Made by a program: the position numbers and the translations under genes | Notes under the pieces: model-generated | What the model was told of the DNA's origin: nothing | What the model saw: the letters and a program-made list of their open reading frames with translations, nothing else | Databases searched by the model: none | Assembly (NCBI GenBank): GCA_964643295.1 | Contig: CAZXSN010000026.1 | Location: forward strand, 1-35,066 | Direction: 5' to 3' | Source of the DNA: Merdiplasma sp964643295 | GTDB taxonomy: Bacteria > Bacillota > Clostridia > Lachnospirales > Lachnospiraceae | DNA length: 35,066 nt | Shown: positions 1-7,829 of the stretch, piece by piece | Position numbering within the stretch: the first letter of the stretch is position 1 | How the letters are laid out: every line of letters starts with the position of its first letter

Positions 1-29
1 GCCGTCCGCCGAAACGCAGAAGAGTCTAA
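1..29 (+). CDS. rpsK: 30S ribosomal protein S11, C-terminal end (partial)
   Basis: Only the last codons are inside the window. They read R-P-P-K-R-R-R-V followed by TAA at 27-29, which is the conserved basic C-terminus of bacterial S11. The gene runs in from the left edge and is 18 bases upstream of rpsD, as expected for the clostridial order rpsK-rpsD-rpoA-rplQ. S11 sits on the platform of the 30S subunit. The identification rests on this short tail plus the gene order, and both agree. Confidence 0.85.
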
Positions 30-47
30 TGAAGGAGGCTATCGATT

Positions 48-641
48 ATGGCAGTGAACAAAGAACCTGTTCTGAAGAGATGCAGATCGCTCGGACTGGA
101 TCCGGTCTATCTTGGTATTGATAAGAAATCGAAGAGAGAGTTAAAGCGCTCGAACCGTAAGGTCAGTGAGTACGGCCTGCAGTTAAGGGAAAAGCAGAAG
201 GCAAAATTTATCTACGGCGTTCTGGAAAAGCCCTTCCGCAACTACTATGAGAAGGCTGTGAAGATGCCCGGCATGACCGGTACCAACCTGATGATCATGC
301 TGGAGACGCGTCTGGACAACGTCCTCTTCCGCCTGGGCTTTGCAAGGACCAGGAAGGAAGCGCGTCAGATCGTTGACCACAAGCATGTGCTGGTGAACGG
401 AAAACAGGTGAACATCCCGTCCTATCTGGTAAAGGCCGGGGATACCGTGGAGATCAAGGAGAAGTGCAAGTCCTCCCAGAGGTATAAGGATATTCTGGAA
501 GTAACCGGCGGTCGGATGGTTCCCGAGTGGCTGGAGGCAGACGCGGAGGCGCTCAAGGGCACTGTGAAGGAGCTTCCCACCAGGGACGCGATCGATGTTC
601 CGGTAAACGAAGTGCTTATCGTCGAGCTGTATTCGAAGTAA
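48..641 (+). CDS. rpsD: 30S ribosomal protein S4
   Basis: This 197-residue protein is a primary 16S rRNA binder that starts assembly of the 30S body, and is often an autoregulator of its operon. The N-terminal S4 domain covers about residues 1-87 and the S4 RNA-binding fold about 88-150, with the typical TRLDNVLFRLGFARTRKEAR stretch. The N-terminus has one cysteine (Cys12) and lacks the four-cysteine zinc site, so this is the zinc-free C-minus form. The start is ATG with AAGGAGG at 32-38. It lies between rpsK and rpoA, the usual clostridial position (in Bacillus rpsD stands alone). Length and motifs are normal for the family. Confidence 0.97.
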   Translation: MAVNKEPVLKRCRSLGLDPVYLGIDKKSKRELKRSNRKVSEYGLQLREKQKAKFIYGVLEKPFRNYYEKAVKMPGMTGTNLMIMLETRLDNVLFRLGFARTRKEARQIVDHKHVLVNGKQVNIPSYLVKAGDTVEIKEKCKSSQRYKDILEVTGGRMVPEWLEADAEALKGTVKELPTRDAIDVPVNEVLIVELYSK

Positions 642-693
642 TAACTGTCTGAAACCCTCAATATAACGTATACCCAAAAAGGAGGGGCAGAGA

Positions 694-1668
694 TTGTTAG
701 ATTTCATTATCCCCAACATTGATATAGTGGAGAAGTCGGAAGACAATAAGTACGCCAAATTTGTAGCGGAGCCTCTGGAACGCGGCTACGGAACGACACT
801 GGGCAACTCTCTAAGAAGAGTGATGCTTTCCTCCCTGCCGGGAGCGGCGGTGAGCCAGGTAAAGATTGACGGGGTGCAGCATGAATTCAGCACCCTTCCG
901 GGTGTCAAGGAAGATGTCACCGAGATCATCATGAATCTCAAATCGCTGGCGATTAAGTACAATGGCGACCTGAGAGAGGCGAAGGAGCCGAAGACCATCT
1001 TCATTAATTATGAAGGCGAAGGTGTGGTGACGGGAGCCGATATCGAGGTCCGCGACAATCCGGAAATTGAAATCGTAAACAAAGATCAGGTCATTGCCAC
1101 CTTAAACGGCGGCCCGGACTGCAGGCTGGATATGGAACTCACCATTACCTACGGCAGAGGGTATGTCAGCGCCGAAAAAGGAAAAAGGGATGATATGCCG
1201 ATCGGCACGATCGCGGTGGATGCGATTTACACCCCGGTCGAACGTGTCAATATGACGGTGGAGAATACCCGTGTGGGCCAGATGACAGACTATGACAAGC
1301 TGACTCTGGATGTGTACACGAACGGGGCTTTAACCCCGAAGGACGCGGTCAGTCTGGCGGCGAAAGTGCTTGGTGATCACTTAAATCTGTTCATCAACCT
1401 TTCGGAGCAGACCAAGACGGTGGAAGTGATGAGTGTCCAGGAGGACAATGAGAAGGAAAAAGTGATGGAGATGAACATCGATGAGCTGGAACTCTCCGTC
1501 CGTTCCTACAACTGTCTGAAACGCGCCGGGATCAATACCGTGGAAGAATTATGCAGCAAGACTCCTGAGGATATGATGAAAGTCCGCAACCTGGGACGCA
1601 AATCCTTAGAGGAAGTGCTTGCCAAACTCAAGGAACTCGGTCTGCAGTTGAATCCGAGCGAAGAGTGA
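694..1668 (+). CDS. rpoA: DNA-directed RNA polymerase alpha subunit
   Basis: This 324-residue subunit dimerises to start RNA polymerase assembly and contacts upstream promoter DNA and activators. The N-terminal domain (about 1-230) has the family hallmark RGYGTTLGNSLRRVMLSSLPG region near residues 30-50. The C-terminal domain (about 258-320) shows the helix-hairpin-helix type DNA-binding fold, with ELELSVRSYNCLKRAGI followed by NLGRKSLEEV. The start is TTG at 694, chosen because AAAGGAGG at 678-685 lies 8 bases upstream and the protein then begins MLDFIIPNIDIVEK, matching the usual clostridial N-terminus; no ATG fits. It follows rpsD after 52 bases and precedes rplQ, in one transcription unit. 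Confidence 0.97.
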   Translation: MLDFIIPNIDIVEKSEDNKYAKFVAEPLERGYGTTLGNSLRRVMLSSLPGAAVSQVKIDGVQHEFSTLPGVKEDVTEIIMNLKSLAIKYNGDLREAKEPKTIFINYEGEGVVTGADIEVRDNPEIEIVNKDQVIATLNGGPDCRLDMELTITYGRGYVSAEKGKRDDMPIGTIAVDAIYTPVERVNMTVENTRVGQMTDYDKLTLDVYTNGALTPKDAVSLAAKVLGDHLNLFINLSEQTKTVEVMSVQEDNEKEKVMEMNIDELELSVRSYNCLKRAGINTVEELCSKTPEDMMKVRNLGRKSLEEVLAKLKELGLQLNPSEE

Positions 1669-1793
1669 CCGTCCAGGTTTTCAGTATCCTGCCCTTTGCG
1701 GGATGCTTTTCCCTGGGGACGGGGAGTGATTTACTGTCCCTGCAGTAAGCCCGAAGAGTGTGCAGGGATGTTCCAAAATGGAGGAAAAGAAGA

Positions 1794-2330
1794 ATGTCAG
1801 GTTACAGGAAATTAAGCAGGCCCTCGGATCAGAGAAACGCTCTGCTTCGAAACCAGGTGACGGCTCTGATCTACCGGGGCAGGATCATCACCACGGAGGC
1901 GAAAGCCCGGGAAGTGCGCAGGATCGCGGAAGGGCTGATCGCGCTGGCGGTGAAGGAGAAAGACAATTATGAAACCGTGACGGTGAAGGCGAAAGTCGCC
2001 CGCAAGGACAAGGACGGGAAGAGAGTGAAGGAAGTCGTAAACGGTAAGAAGGAGACGGTTTACGATGAGGTGGATAAGGAGATCAAAAAGGATAAGCCGA
2101 GCAGACTGCATGCGAGACGCCAGATGCTGAAGGTGCTGTGTCCGGTGACGGAAGTTCCGAAGGACGCCGCAGGCAGGAAGAGGAACACCAAGCAGGTGGA
2201 TCTTCCGGCGAAACTGTTTGATGAGATCGCTCCCAAGTACGCCAACCGCAACGGTGGATATACCCGCATGATCAAGGTGGGGCAGCGCCGCGGCGACGGG
2301 GCTATGGAAGTAGTTCTGGAACTGGTATAA
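1794..2330 (+). CDS. rplQ: 50S ribosomal protein L17
   Basis: L17 is a 50S protein near the peptide exit tunnel. The protein starts MSGYRKLSRPSDQRNALLRN and ends with GGYTRMIKVGQRRGDGAMEVVLELV, both classic L17 signatures. At 178 residues it is longer than the usual 115-130; the extra length is a lysine-rich insertion at about residues 60-105. Long L17 forms of this sort are typical of Lachnospiraceae as far as I know. The start at 1794 is chosen over an in-frame ATG 36 bases upstream because GGAGG at 1780-1784 lies 9 bases away and the protein then aligns with L17. The gene ends the ribosomal operon and is followed by a strong terminator. Confidence 0.96.
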   Translation: MSGYRKLSRPSDQRNALLRNQVTALIYRGRIITTEAKAREVRRIAEGLIALAVKEKDNYETVTVKAKVARKDKDGKRVKEVVNGKKETVYDEVDKEIKKDKPSRLHARRQMLKVLCPVTEVPKDAAGRKRNTKQVDLPAKLFDEIAPKYANRNGGYTRMIKVGQRRGDGAMEVVLELV

Positions 2331-2378
2331 TGGTAAGCGGCGGCAGGGGCCTTCCTTTTGTTGCCGGATGAAAGGAAC

Positions 2379-2410
2379 AGGCTGTCGCAGATTTCTGTGA
2401 CAGCCTTTTT
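2379..2410 (+). terminator. Rho-independent terminator after rplQ
   Basis: AGGCTGTCGCAG (2379-2390) pairs with CTGTGACAGCCT (2395-2406) around an ATTT loop, with one G-U pair, and runs straight into a T tract. It is about 50 bases past the rplQ stop and closes the rpsK-rpsD-rpoA-rplQ operon, separating it from the downstream accessory genes. Confidence 0.92.
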
Positions 2411-2526
2411 AGATTGCGGTTACTTTAAAACGGCGGCGCAGCGGAAAGAAAAGTGTTCGCCTTCTGTCTGCTTTGGGGCCTTCCGGCGGTCAGCAGCGTG
2501 TGTGTACTTAAGGGGGAGGCGGGGAG

Positions 2527-3597
2527 ATGAAAGTAGTTTTTTGCCTGGAGCATATACGCATCAATGAGTTTCTGCTCCTTCCCGGCGTAAAGGAACTGCT
2601 TGCGGATTTTGAACGAAACCAGATTTCCTGGGCTTACTGGTGCGTAAAAGACGGGCATCTGTTCGCCGAAGTCGAGCGCTACGAGGCGAAAGAGACGGAT
2701 TTTGACTCAAAGCGCGGCAGGAAGGACACATCCGGCCTTCCGGAAAAGGGGATTTCCCGGGAAGAGGCTCACCGTCTGATGCGAAAGCGGGCGTCAGATA
2801 CGCTGGCGGTGACCGACAGTCTGTCGATGGCAGGGCAGCTGCAGGCGGCCCATGTCTGCAGTATCGGTTATCAGGACTGCGCGGAGAGTGTGCTTTTCCC
2901 CGGTTTGGATCTGGTGCTGTTATCCTTTGAGGGACTGGACACCGCGTTTTTCACGGTTCTTCATCACCGATTCTTAGGGATCCCGGTGGTGATCGCGCAA
3001 ACGGAGCGCATTCTGCTTCGGGAAAGCTGCGAGGAGGACTTCCCCGCCATTTACCGCATCTCCCGGGAAACCGGAAATGACACCTACACGGAGACTATGG
3101 GCGCTGACGAGGCAGAGGAAAAGGAAAAGTTTCTCGCCTATATCCATCAGGTATACGGGTTTTTTGGTTTTGGCCTGTGGACGCTGGTGAAGAGGGAGGA
3201 AAATGAGATCATCGGGCGCTGCGGCATTTCTCTGCTGGACGGGGATCTCGTCAACGGCGAGGGGTTTATGCGCCCGCACATCGAGCTTGGCTATCTGATC
3301 AGCCAGAAATACCGCAGGCAGGGGTATGCCAGCGAAGCCTGCGGGCAGATTCTCTCCTACGCGTTTGAGATGCTGGAACTGCCGGAGGTCTACGCGGTGA
3401 TCCACCGGGAGAATGTGCCGTCAAAGAGACTGGCGCAAAAGCTCGGATTTCACAGCTATAAACTCTCCGGCAGAGATAAGAACGAGGAACTCTGGCGTCT
3501 GGAGCGCACAAGGTATGAGCAGATGCATGAGCCTGGCAGAGCGAAAGAGGGAGAGCCATACCGGTTAGAAACGGTACGGTTTGACAGCGAAGGGTGA
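2527..3597 (+). CDS. GNAT-family N-acetyltransferase with extra N-terminal domain
   Basis: This 356-residue protein has two parts. Residues about 160-330 are a GNAT domain of the RimJ/RimL kind. It carries the line ELGYLISQKYRRQGYASEA, where RRQGYA is the acetyl-CoA pyrophosphate loop, and then ENVPSKRLAQKLGF, the usual C-terminal motif. Residues 1-155 are not GNAT. They include a stretch around TLAVTDSLSMAGQLQAAHV and SVLFPGLDLVLLSFEGLD that recalls the end of a HAD-type fold (dropped-in catalytic half missing), but this is a weak impression. The substrate is unknown; alpha-amino groups of proteins or small amines are possible. AGGGGGAGG at 2511-2519 supports the start. The gene stands alone between two terminators. 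Confidence 0.8.
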   Translation: MKVVFCLEHIRINEFLLLPGVKELLADFERNQISWAYWCVKDGHLFAEVERYEAKETDFDSKRGRKDTSGLPEKGISREEAHRLMRKRASDTLAVTDSLSMAGQLQAAHVCSIGYQDCAESVLFPGLDLVLLSFEGLDTAFFTVLHHRFLGIPVVIAQTERILLRESCEEDFPAIYRISRETGNDTYTETMGADEAEEKEKFLAYIHQVYGFFGFGLWTLVKREENEIIGRCGISLLDGDLVNGEGFMRPHIELGYLISQKYRRQGYASEACGQILSYAFEMLELPEVYAVIHRENVPSKRLAQKLGFHSYKLSGRDKNEELWRLERTRYEQMHEPGRAKEGEPYRLETVRFDSEG

Positions 3598-3675
3598 TAT
3601 CTTAAAGATCCTTAAGACAGGCTCAAATAGGTAAGGCCAAAAACCTCGGTCACAGGTGAATGAAAAAAACAACGG

Positions 3676-3709
3676 GGTGCTGATCTTCATGAAGAGGCAC
3701 CTTATTTTT
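3676..3709 (+). terminator. Rho-independent terminator after the GNAT gene
   Basis: GGTGC (3676-3680) pairs with GCACC (3697-3701). The interior holds a second self-complementary run, TCTTCATGAAGA, giving an extended hairpin. The tail is TTATTTTT at 3702-3709, about 80 bases past the GNAT stop. Confidence 0.75.
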
Positions 3710-3710
3710 G

Positions 3711-4061
3711 CCTACTTAGATAAATAGTAACTTTAATAAAAACATTAGATGAACTGAATATTCAATGTGCTGTCCATTTGCGCAGTATGCAGAGCAGGGC
3801 GGCCCCTTTTCACCAGACAGACGGGTAAAACCACTGAAATCTTCAATAGGCAGAGTAAATGCTGCGGATGATTTATCCGCAGTGTTCTGCCCCTTCCGGA
3901 GATCTGTTCATCTACCGTCAGGAGGCCTCTTTTTGCTCTGGCTTTTTTGTGAAATTCCGCCATGGAGATGGTTGAGGATGGTTTATCCATTATAATGCCG
4001 ATTGTTCCTGTGCGGATCATTCAGGCCTTTCTGTAAATACCCGTATTTCTGCGAAAATCAT
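3711..4061. other. Intergenic stretch without a recognisable gene
   Basis: I see no supported gene here. It contains a perfect hairpin, CTGCGGAT (3862-3869) with ATCCGCAG (3875-3882) around a GATTT loop, not followed by a T tract. A 91-codon reading frame on the minus strand (3745-4020) has no ribosome binding site I can defend and no recognisable family. The stretch may be a relic of a lost gene. Confidence 0.4.
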
Positions 4062-4090
4062 TTGACTTTTCTGACAGATCATGCTAAAAT
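4062..4090 (+). promoter_or_regulatory. Sigma-A type promoter
   Basis: TTGACT at 4062-4067 and TAAAAT at 4085-4090 are separated by exactly 17 bases. It points at the decayed Rpn-like gene starting near 4168, leaving a leader of about 70 bases. Confidence 0.7.
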
Positions 4091-4167
4091 AAAGAAAAAG
4101 AAGGAAAGGAGGGAATGGGAGGCTCTTCCGGACAGATGGATTTTAGGAAATAGAAAGAGGTAATTCA

Positions 4168-4991
4168 ATGGCCTGTCATTTTCCGCATGGCCATGGAATT
4201 GGAATTTATGAAGGATTTTGGTTCGCTTGAATTTACTAATGAGAGCTTGCCAAACACACTTCCGGTTTGTGCATGCCTTTTAATCTGTAAAGCGGACCCG
4301 AACGCGCCTGTCCAGAATGATTTAGGCAGGATATTTAAGTGTTACAACGTGATAGAGTACACAGGACCAGAACGGGGATTGAATATTGATTCCTTCATGC
4401 AGGGACTTGTTCAAGCCGGGTTTATAAAAATGAATGGCGATCATGTGAACGAAGTACCTGTTGAGGAAGTTACTATTTCCTATTTTGCTCACTCCTATCC
4501 AAGGGATCTCATTAAGCTCTTGAGGAAAAAGAACTTTGAAATCGAGGAGGATCCTAACGAGCCCGGTATTCTTCACTGGCTTTTTTGATGCTCAGATCAT
4601 TGTGATACCGCGGCTTTCCTCTGAGGAACACAGCAACTTGCGTCTTCTCTGCAATAATATCGACATTCATGTTTTCAATTTGTTTATGGATTCGTACAGG
4701 CAGTTCATCGGCACAGAATATGAAGAAAAGGCAAGAGCCATCATGGATGCAAGTGTAGCTGCTTACAAAGAATTATATAAGAATTTAAGGAGTGATCCAA
4801 CTGTGCATGAAGCGTTATTAGATTTAATGAAGGATGATATTGAGGAAAGGGAACAGAAAGCAGCACAGAAAAATACGTTGGAAAGTATAAAAAATCTTAT
4901 GGAAACGCTGCAGATGCCAGCGCAGGAGGTAATGGAGAAGCTGAAGATTCCGGCTGAGGAGCATTCGTTCTACCTGAACATGATCCAGTAA
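4168..4991 (+). pseudogene. Rpn/PD-(D/E)XK nuclease-like protein, frameshifted
   Basis: The reading runs through three frames. A start at 4168 (behind AAGAGG) gives MACHFPH and shifts at about 4186 into the frame AMELEFMKDFGSLEF, which runs to a stop at 4588. A second shift at the T run near 4580 continues as GFFDAQIIVIPRLSSEEH and ends MIQ-stop at 4991. Together these resemble, from memory, a clostridial Rpn-like family: a core ending in FKxYNxIEYK, then a PGIYY-like strand and a helical tail. The nuclease residues look lost: the family aspartate before the hydrophobic strand is Ala/Cys here (VCACLLICK), and the lysine of IEYK is Thr (IEYTGP). Rpn proteins promote recombination through DNA cleavage. 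Family assignment is inference; the frameshifts are seen directly. Confidence 0.62.
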
Positions 4992-5049
4992 AGGTTAAGC
5001 TGGATTCAATTTTCTTCCTGTCTATTTAATGACAAAACTTTATGAGTAA

Positions 5050-5484
5050 AAGCTGAACTGGATCCTCAGACAAATCAGATACCTTTGTCATGAGTTTGCC
5101 AACTCAGAATATGAAGAAAAGGTAAGATCCATTCTGGATATAAATGCATCTGCTTATGAAGAATTATATAAAAAGTTAAGGAGAGATCCAACTGTGCATG
5201 AAGCGTTATTAGATTTAATGAAGGATGATATTGAGGAAAGGGAACAGAAAGCAGCACAGAAAGCAGCACAGGCAGCGCAGGAAGCAGCACAGATAGAAGC
5301 ACAGAAAGCGGCACAGGAAGCAGCACAAGCAGCGCAGAAAGCGGTACAGGAAGCAACGCAAAAAAATACGTTGAAGAATATAAAAAATCTTATGGACACG
5401 CTGCAAATGCCGGCGGAGGAGGTAATGGATAAACTGAAGATTCCGGCTGAAGAGCACTCTTTCTATTTGAAAATGATCCAGTAA
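5050..5484 (+). pseudogene. Truncated second copy of the Rpn-like 3' end with AAQ repeat expansion
   Basis: An open frame from just after a stop at 5047 encodes the C-terminal third of the gene just upstream (EYEEKVRSILD... to YLKMIQ-stop) and has no good start codon. Bases 5185-5262 are identical to 4794-4871 over 78 bases, so this is a partial tandem duplicate. Between the shared DDIEEREQKAAQK and NTLKNIKNLMDTLQ this copy has gained about 30 residues of A-A-Q repeats, encoded by GCA/GCG-CAG units at about 5263-5361. The repeat would form a long alanine/glutamine helix or coiled coil. An internal ATG at 5194 could give a 96-residue peptide, but it has no clear ribosome binding site. Confidence 0.7.
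5256..5361 (+). repeat. In-frame GCAGCACAG-type microrepeat (A-A-Q coding)
   Basis: A run of imperfect 9-12 base units of the type GCAGCACAG with AAA/GAA inserts codes for repeated K/E-A-A-Q. It is absent from the otherwise matching upstream copy, where the flanks meet at 4871. This points to slippage-type expansion after duplication. Confidence 0.8.
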
Positions 5485-6515
5485 AATTTCAGTAACTATC
5501 TAATCTTCTATTCTATATTTAATGTAAAAATCTTGCTAGAATAAGCAGACAAACAGCGGTGTCGATGTGTAGGACCAGAGAGCAAGAGTACAGCCAGCCA
5601 AAATAGAAACAGTAGGGACTCAGTGCAGTTTTGCAGATGTTGAAAGGGATCATACTCAAGGAACTTTTTGGATGCATTGTTTCTCCGGAAGTTCGGGATC
5701 CATTTATGGAGCAGACGAAAATCATTGTTCTTCCATAAGGTAAAGAAAGTGACAGAAAGTGACTGTGACAGAAAATGACAATAGAAGGGCTGCCTTACAA
5801 TGACTGAGGCAGCCCGCTTGATCTGGAACGCTATCCCTATTGTGAAAATGTTTGCATTGCGAAGAGAAAAGCAGCTCCCAAAAGCCGCTTTTCCTATGTG
5901 CTTCTGGGGTTTTCGACAGCACCAGGTTTCTCATTAAGATTTAGCTGAATGCGGGTTACTGGGTTTACCTTCCTTCTCCCGGATCGATTATATCCGACAC
6001 GGGAAGGGAGACCATCTTTCTGAATCTTTGCTGTCGGGCTTTTTACAGTAAGAAGGGGCATGCTGGTTTCTGACTGTATCTGTTTTACGTAAGGGACGGA
6101 TCTTCTTTTGCCAGATCCAGTATCCTGTTCTTTGAGCGAGCAGATGTTCTGTTCAGGGATCATGCAAACGGTGTCGTAGGTGCTGCGAAAATGAACATGG
6201 TCGATGTCTGAGGTATCATGAATGTAACGATGGTATCAAGGTCAGGCCTATCGGTATCAGAAATGATATGATCGGTACAGGAATGATGCTATTGGTGTCA
6301 GAAGTGGGGAGATGATAAAAAGCATCTTGGCAGCACTTAAATTGTGTGGAAACATTTTCTCGAACGGAAAATAGCGAACAAATATTCTTATTATCCAGCC
6401 CATTCTATTCTTTCATTTCTTTTGATGAAAGCTCTCTTCTATTATCTATTTCCAACAGTTTCCATTCATACCGTGGAAATGGTCTGGTCTGGTTTTCCAA
6501 CATGTTTACAGAAAG
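5485..6515. other. One-kilobase stretch without a recognisable gene
   Basis: No reading frame here has a convincing start, ribosome binding site and recognisable product. A short frame near 5639-5739 (ending MEQTKIIVLP) and a minus-strand frame at 5894-6163 are unassigned. The region holds a perfect inverted repeat, GGGCTGCCT with AGGCAGCCC, near 5786-5815. It could act as a terminator on the minus strand, where it is followed by TTCTATTGTCATTTT. A degenerate tandem repeat lies at 6212-6316. Base use is AT-richer and less coding-like than the flanks, fitting gene decay. Confidence 0.45.
6212..6316. repeat. Degenerate tandem repeat, 20-21 bp period
   Basis: Five units start with GGTATC, GGTATC, GGTATC, GGTACA and GGTGTC at 6212, 6232, 6253, 6274 and 6294. 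Each continues with a loose A-rich AATGATAT-like body. The spacing alternates 20, 21, 21, 20. Short GGTGTC and GGTGCT forms just upstream near 6170-6185 may be older units. Confidence 0.6.
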
Positions 6516-6568
6516 AAAAAGCCCCCTCTTCCGCCGTAGATTGCAGCAGGAAAAAGCAGGGGCTTTTT
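6516..6568 (-). terminator. Bidirectional terminator downstream of the cyclophilin gene
   Basis: AAAAAGCCCC (6516-6525) is the exact reverse complement of GGGGCTTTTT (6559-6568), with a long partly paired interior. It gives a T tract on both strands. The minus-strand reading would end the cyclophilin transcript, about 180 bases past its stop at 6752. Confidence 0.7.
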
Positions 6569-6751
6569 GCAGGATGAGTATTGTTTTTCCCAAGAGACCT
6601 TAAACCTAAGCAAAAATCACAGAATGTCGGGTTTTGCCTGCAAGTGAAAATCAGACATTTGAGCGTCTGTTCCGGTCTGCGCGTTTCATCGCTGCTCTTC
6701 GTGTCCAGTGAGATGAACCTTCGGACAGGCGGGAGAGCTTCCCGGTACGTG

Positions 6752-7279
6752 TTACAGCTTCTCCGGTTCCGGGTACCACACGCCGAAGGTTTCCACCGTG
6801 ACAGACTTCATGCGCTGAACTTCCAGGGGGCGGTCATTGTGATCGGTCTTTACCGTGGCGATCTTGTCTACCACCTCCAGGCCCTCGATGAGCTTGCCGA
6901 AAGCCGCGTAGTTGCCGTCTAAGTGCGGGGCGGCCTTGTGCATGATGAAGAACTGAGATCCCGCGGAGTTGGGATCCATGGCCCTTGCCATGGAGAGGAC
7001 ACCGGGCGTATGCTTGAGCGGATTGGGGATGCCGTTGGCGGCAAACTCTCCGGTGATGGAGTATCCGGGGCCTCCCGTGCCGTTCCCGTTCGGATCTCCG
7101 CCCTGGATCATGAAATCCTTGATTACGCGGTGGAAGATCAGGCCGTTATAAAAGCCTTTGTTGATCAGGTTAATGAAGTTGCAGACGGATACCGGAGCAA
7201 TCTTCGGATACAGCTCCGCTTTCATCACATCTCCGTTTTCCATGGTAATGGTTACGACTGGATTTGGTTCCTGTTCCAT
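6752..7279 (-). CDS. ppiB: Peptidyl-prolyl cis-trans isomerase, cyclophilin type
   Basis: This 175-residue cytoplasmic protein (no signal peptide) speeds proline isomerisation during folding. Cyclophilin motifs are in order: FHRVIKDFMIQGGDPNGNGTGG (with the catalytic arginine in FHRV), a MARAMDPNSAGSQFFI strand, and LDGNYAAFGKLIEG. The tryptophan that binds cyclosporin in human cyclophilin A is histidine here (PHLDG), as is common in bacteria. The start at 7279 (ATG on the minus strand) is chosen over a longer in-frame extension because AAAGGA lies 8 bases upstream and the protein begins MEQEPNPVVTITMENGD as in the family. It is the only minus-strand gene in the window. A TATAAT-like box on the minus strand at 7428-7423 could be its -10; no good -35 was found. 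Confidence 0.95.
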   Translation of the reverse strand: MEQEPNPVVTITMENGDVMKAELYPKIAPVSVCNFINLINKGFYNGLIFHRVIKDFMIQGGDPNGNGTGGPGYSITGEFAANGIPNPLKHTPGVLSMARAMDPNSAGSQFFIMHKAAPHLDGNYAAFGKLIEGLEVVDKIATVKTDHNDRPLEVQRMKSVTVETFGVWYPEPEKL

Positions 7280-7618
7280 GATGAATTCCTTTCTGTATGT
7301 ATTTTTCAAAACTGTCGGGGAGGGATTTCCCCGCATCCTTTCCGGACGAATCAAAGACAAAGGGAATCGAAAGAGCCGCCCAAACAGGAGGAACTGCTTC
7401 CGGTTCTTTGTCTGTCACGGCCATTATATAGGATTTCCGCTCAAAAGTATAGAGGAAATTTGTCGGTGGGAGGGAACCGGTCACGGGATTTTTATGCGGA
7501 GAAATCTTACGCGTGAGCAGGCGTCTTCCAGTTTTGTGTGATCCTGGAGAAAGAACTTACTGAGAGACTTTCTATGGTCTCTTAAACGATTGGGAAAAGA
7601 AGTTCTTGATTCGCGCAC

Positions 7619-7647
7619 TTGCTTTTTAGCATGGACCTTGCTATAAT
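7619..7647 (+). promoter_or_regulatory. Promoter of the ecfA1-ecfA2-ecfT-truA unit
   Basis: TTGCTT (7619-7624) and TATAAT (7642-7647) are separated by 17 bases. The start of ecfA1 is about 180 bases downstream, so the transcript has a long leader in which I recognise no riboswitch. Confidence 0.72.
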
Positions 7648-7829
7648 CTCACAGACAGGTCTAGAGACAGGCTGTTCCTTAAGCCCTAAGAAAAGCGGGG
7701 CGGGGACCTTTAAGACAGGATAGAAAAGTCTCTGGAAGGAACGAATGGTACTGCAGAAGTTTCAGCCAGCGGGCGAAAGAAAACCGGCAGCGCAGGCGCG
7801 GCCTGATTGGCAGCGGAAGGACATGCGAA

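Noticed and set aside
183..758. 191-residue minus-strand frame over rpsD
   Set aside because: It is antisense to a certain ribosomal protein gene and has no recognisable product.
1686..1710. Terminator between rpoA and rplQ
   Set aside because: ATCCTGC/GCGGGAT forms a small stem but no run of T follows closely, and rplQ is normally co-transcribed with rpoA.
3745..4020. 91-residue minus-strand frame
   Set aside because: No ribosome binding site or recognisable family; kept only as a possible relic in the intergenic note.
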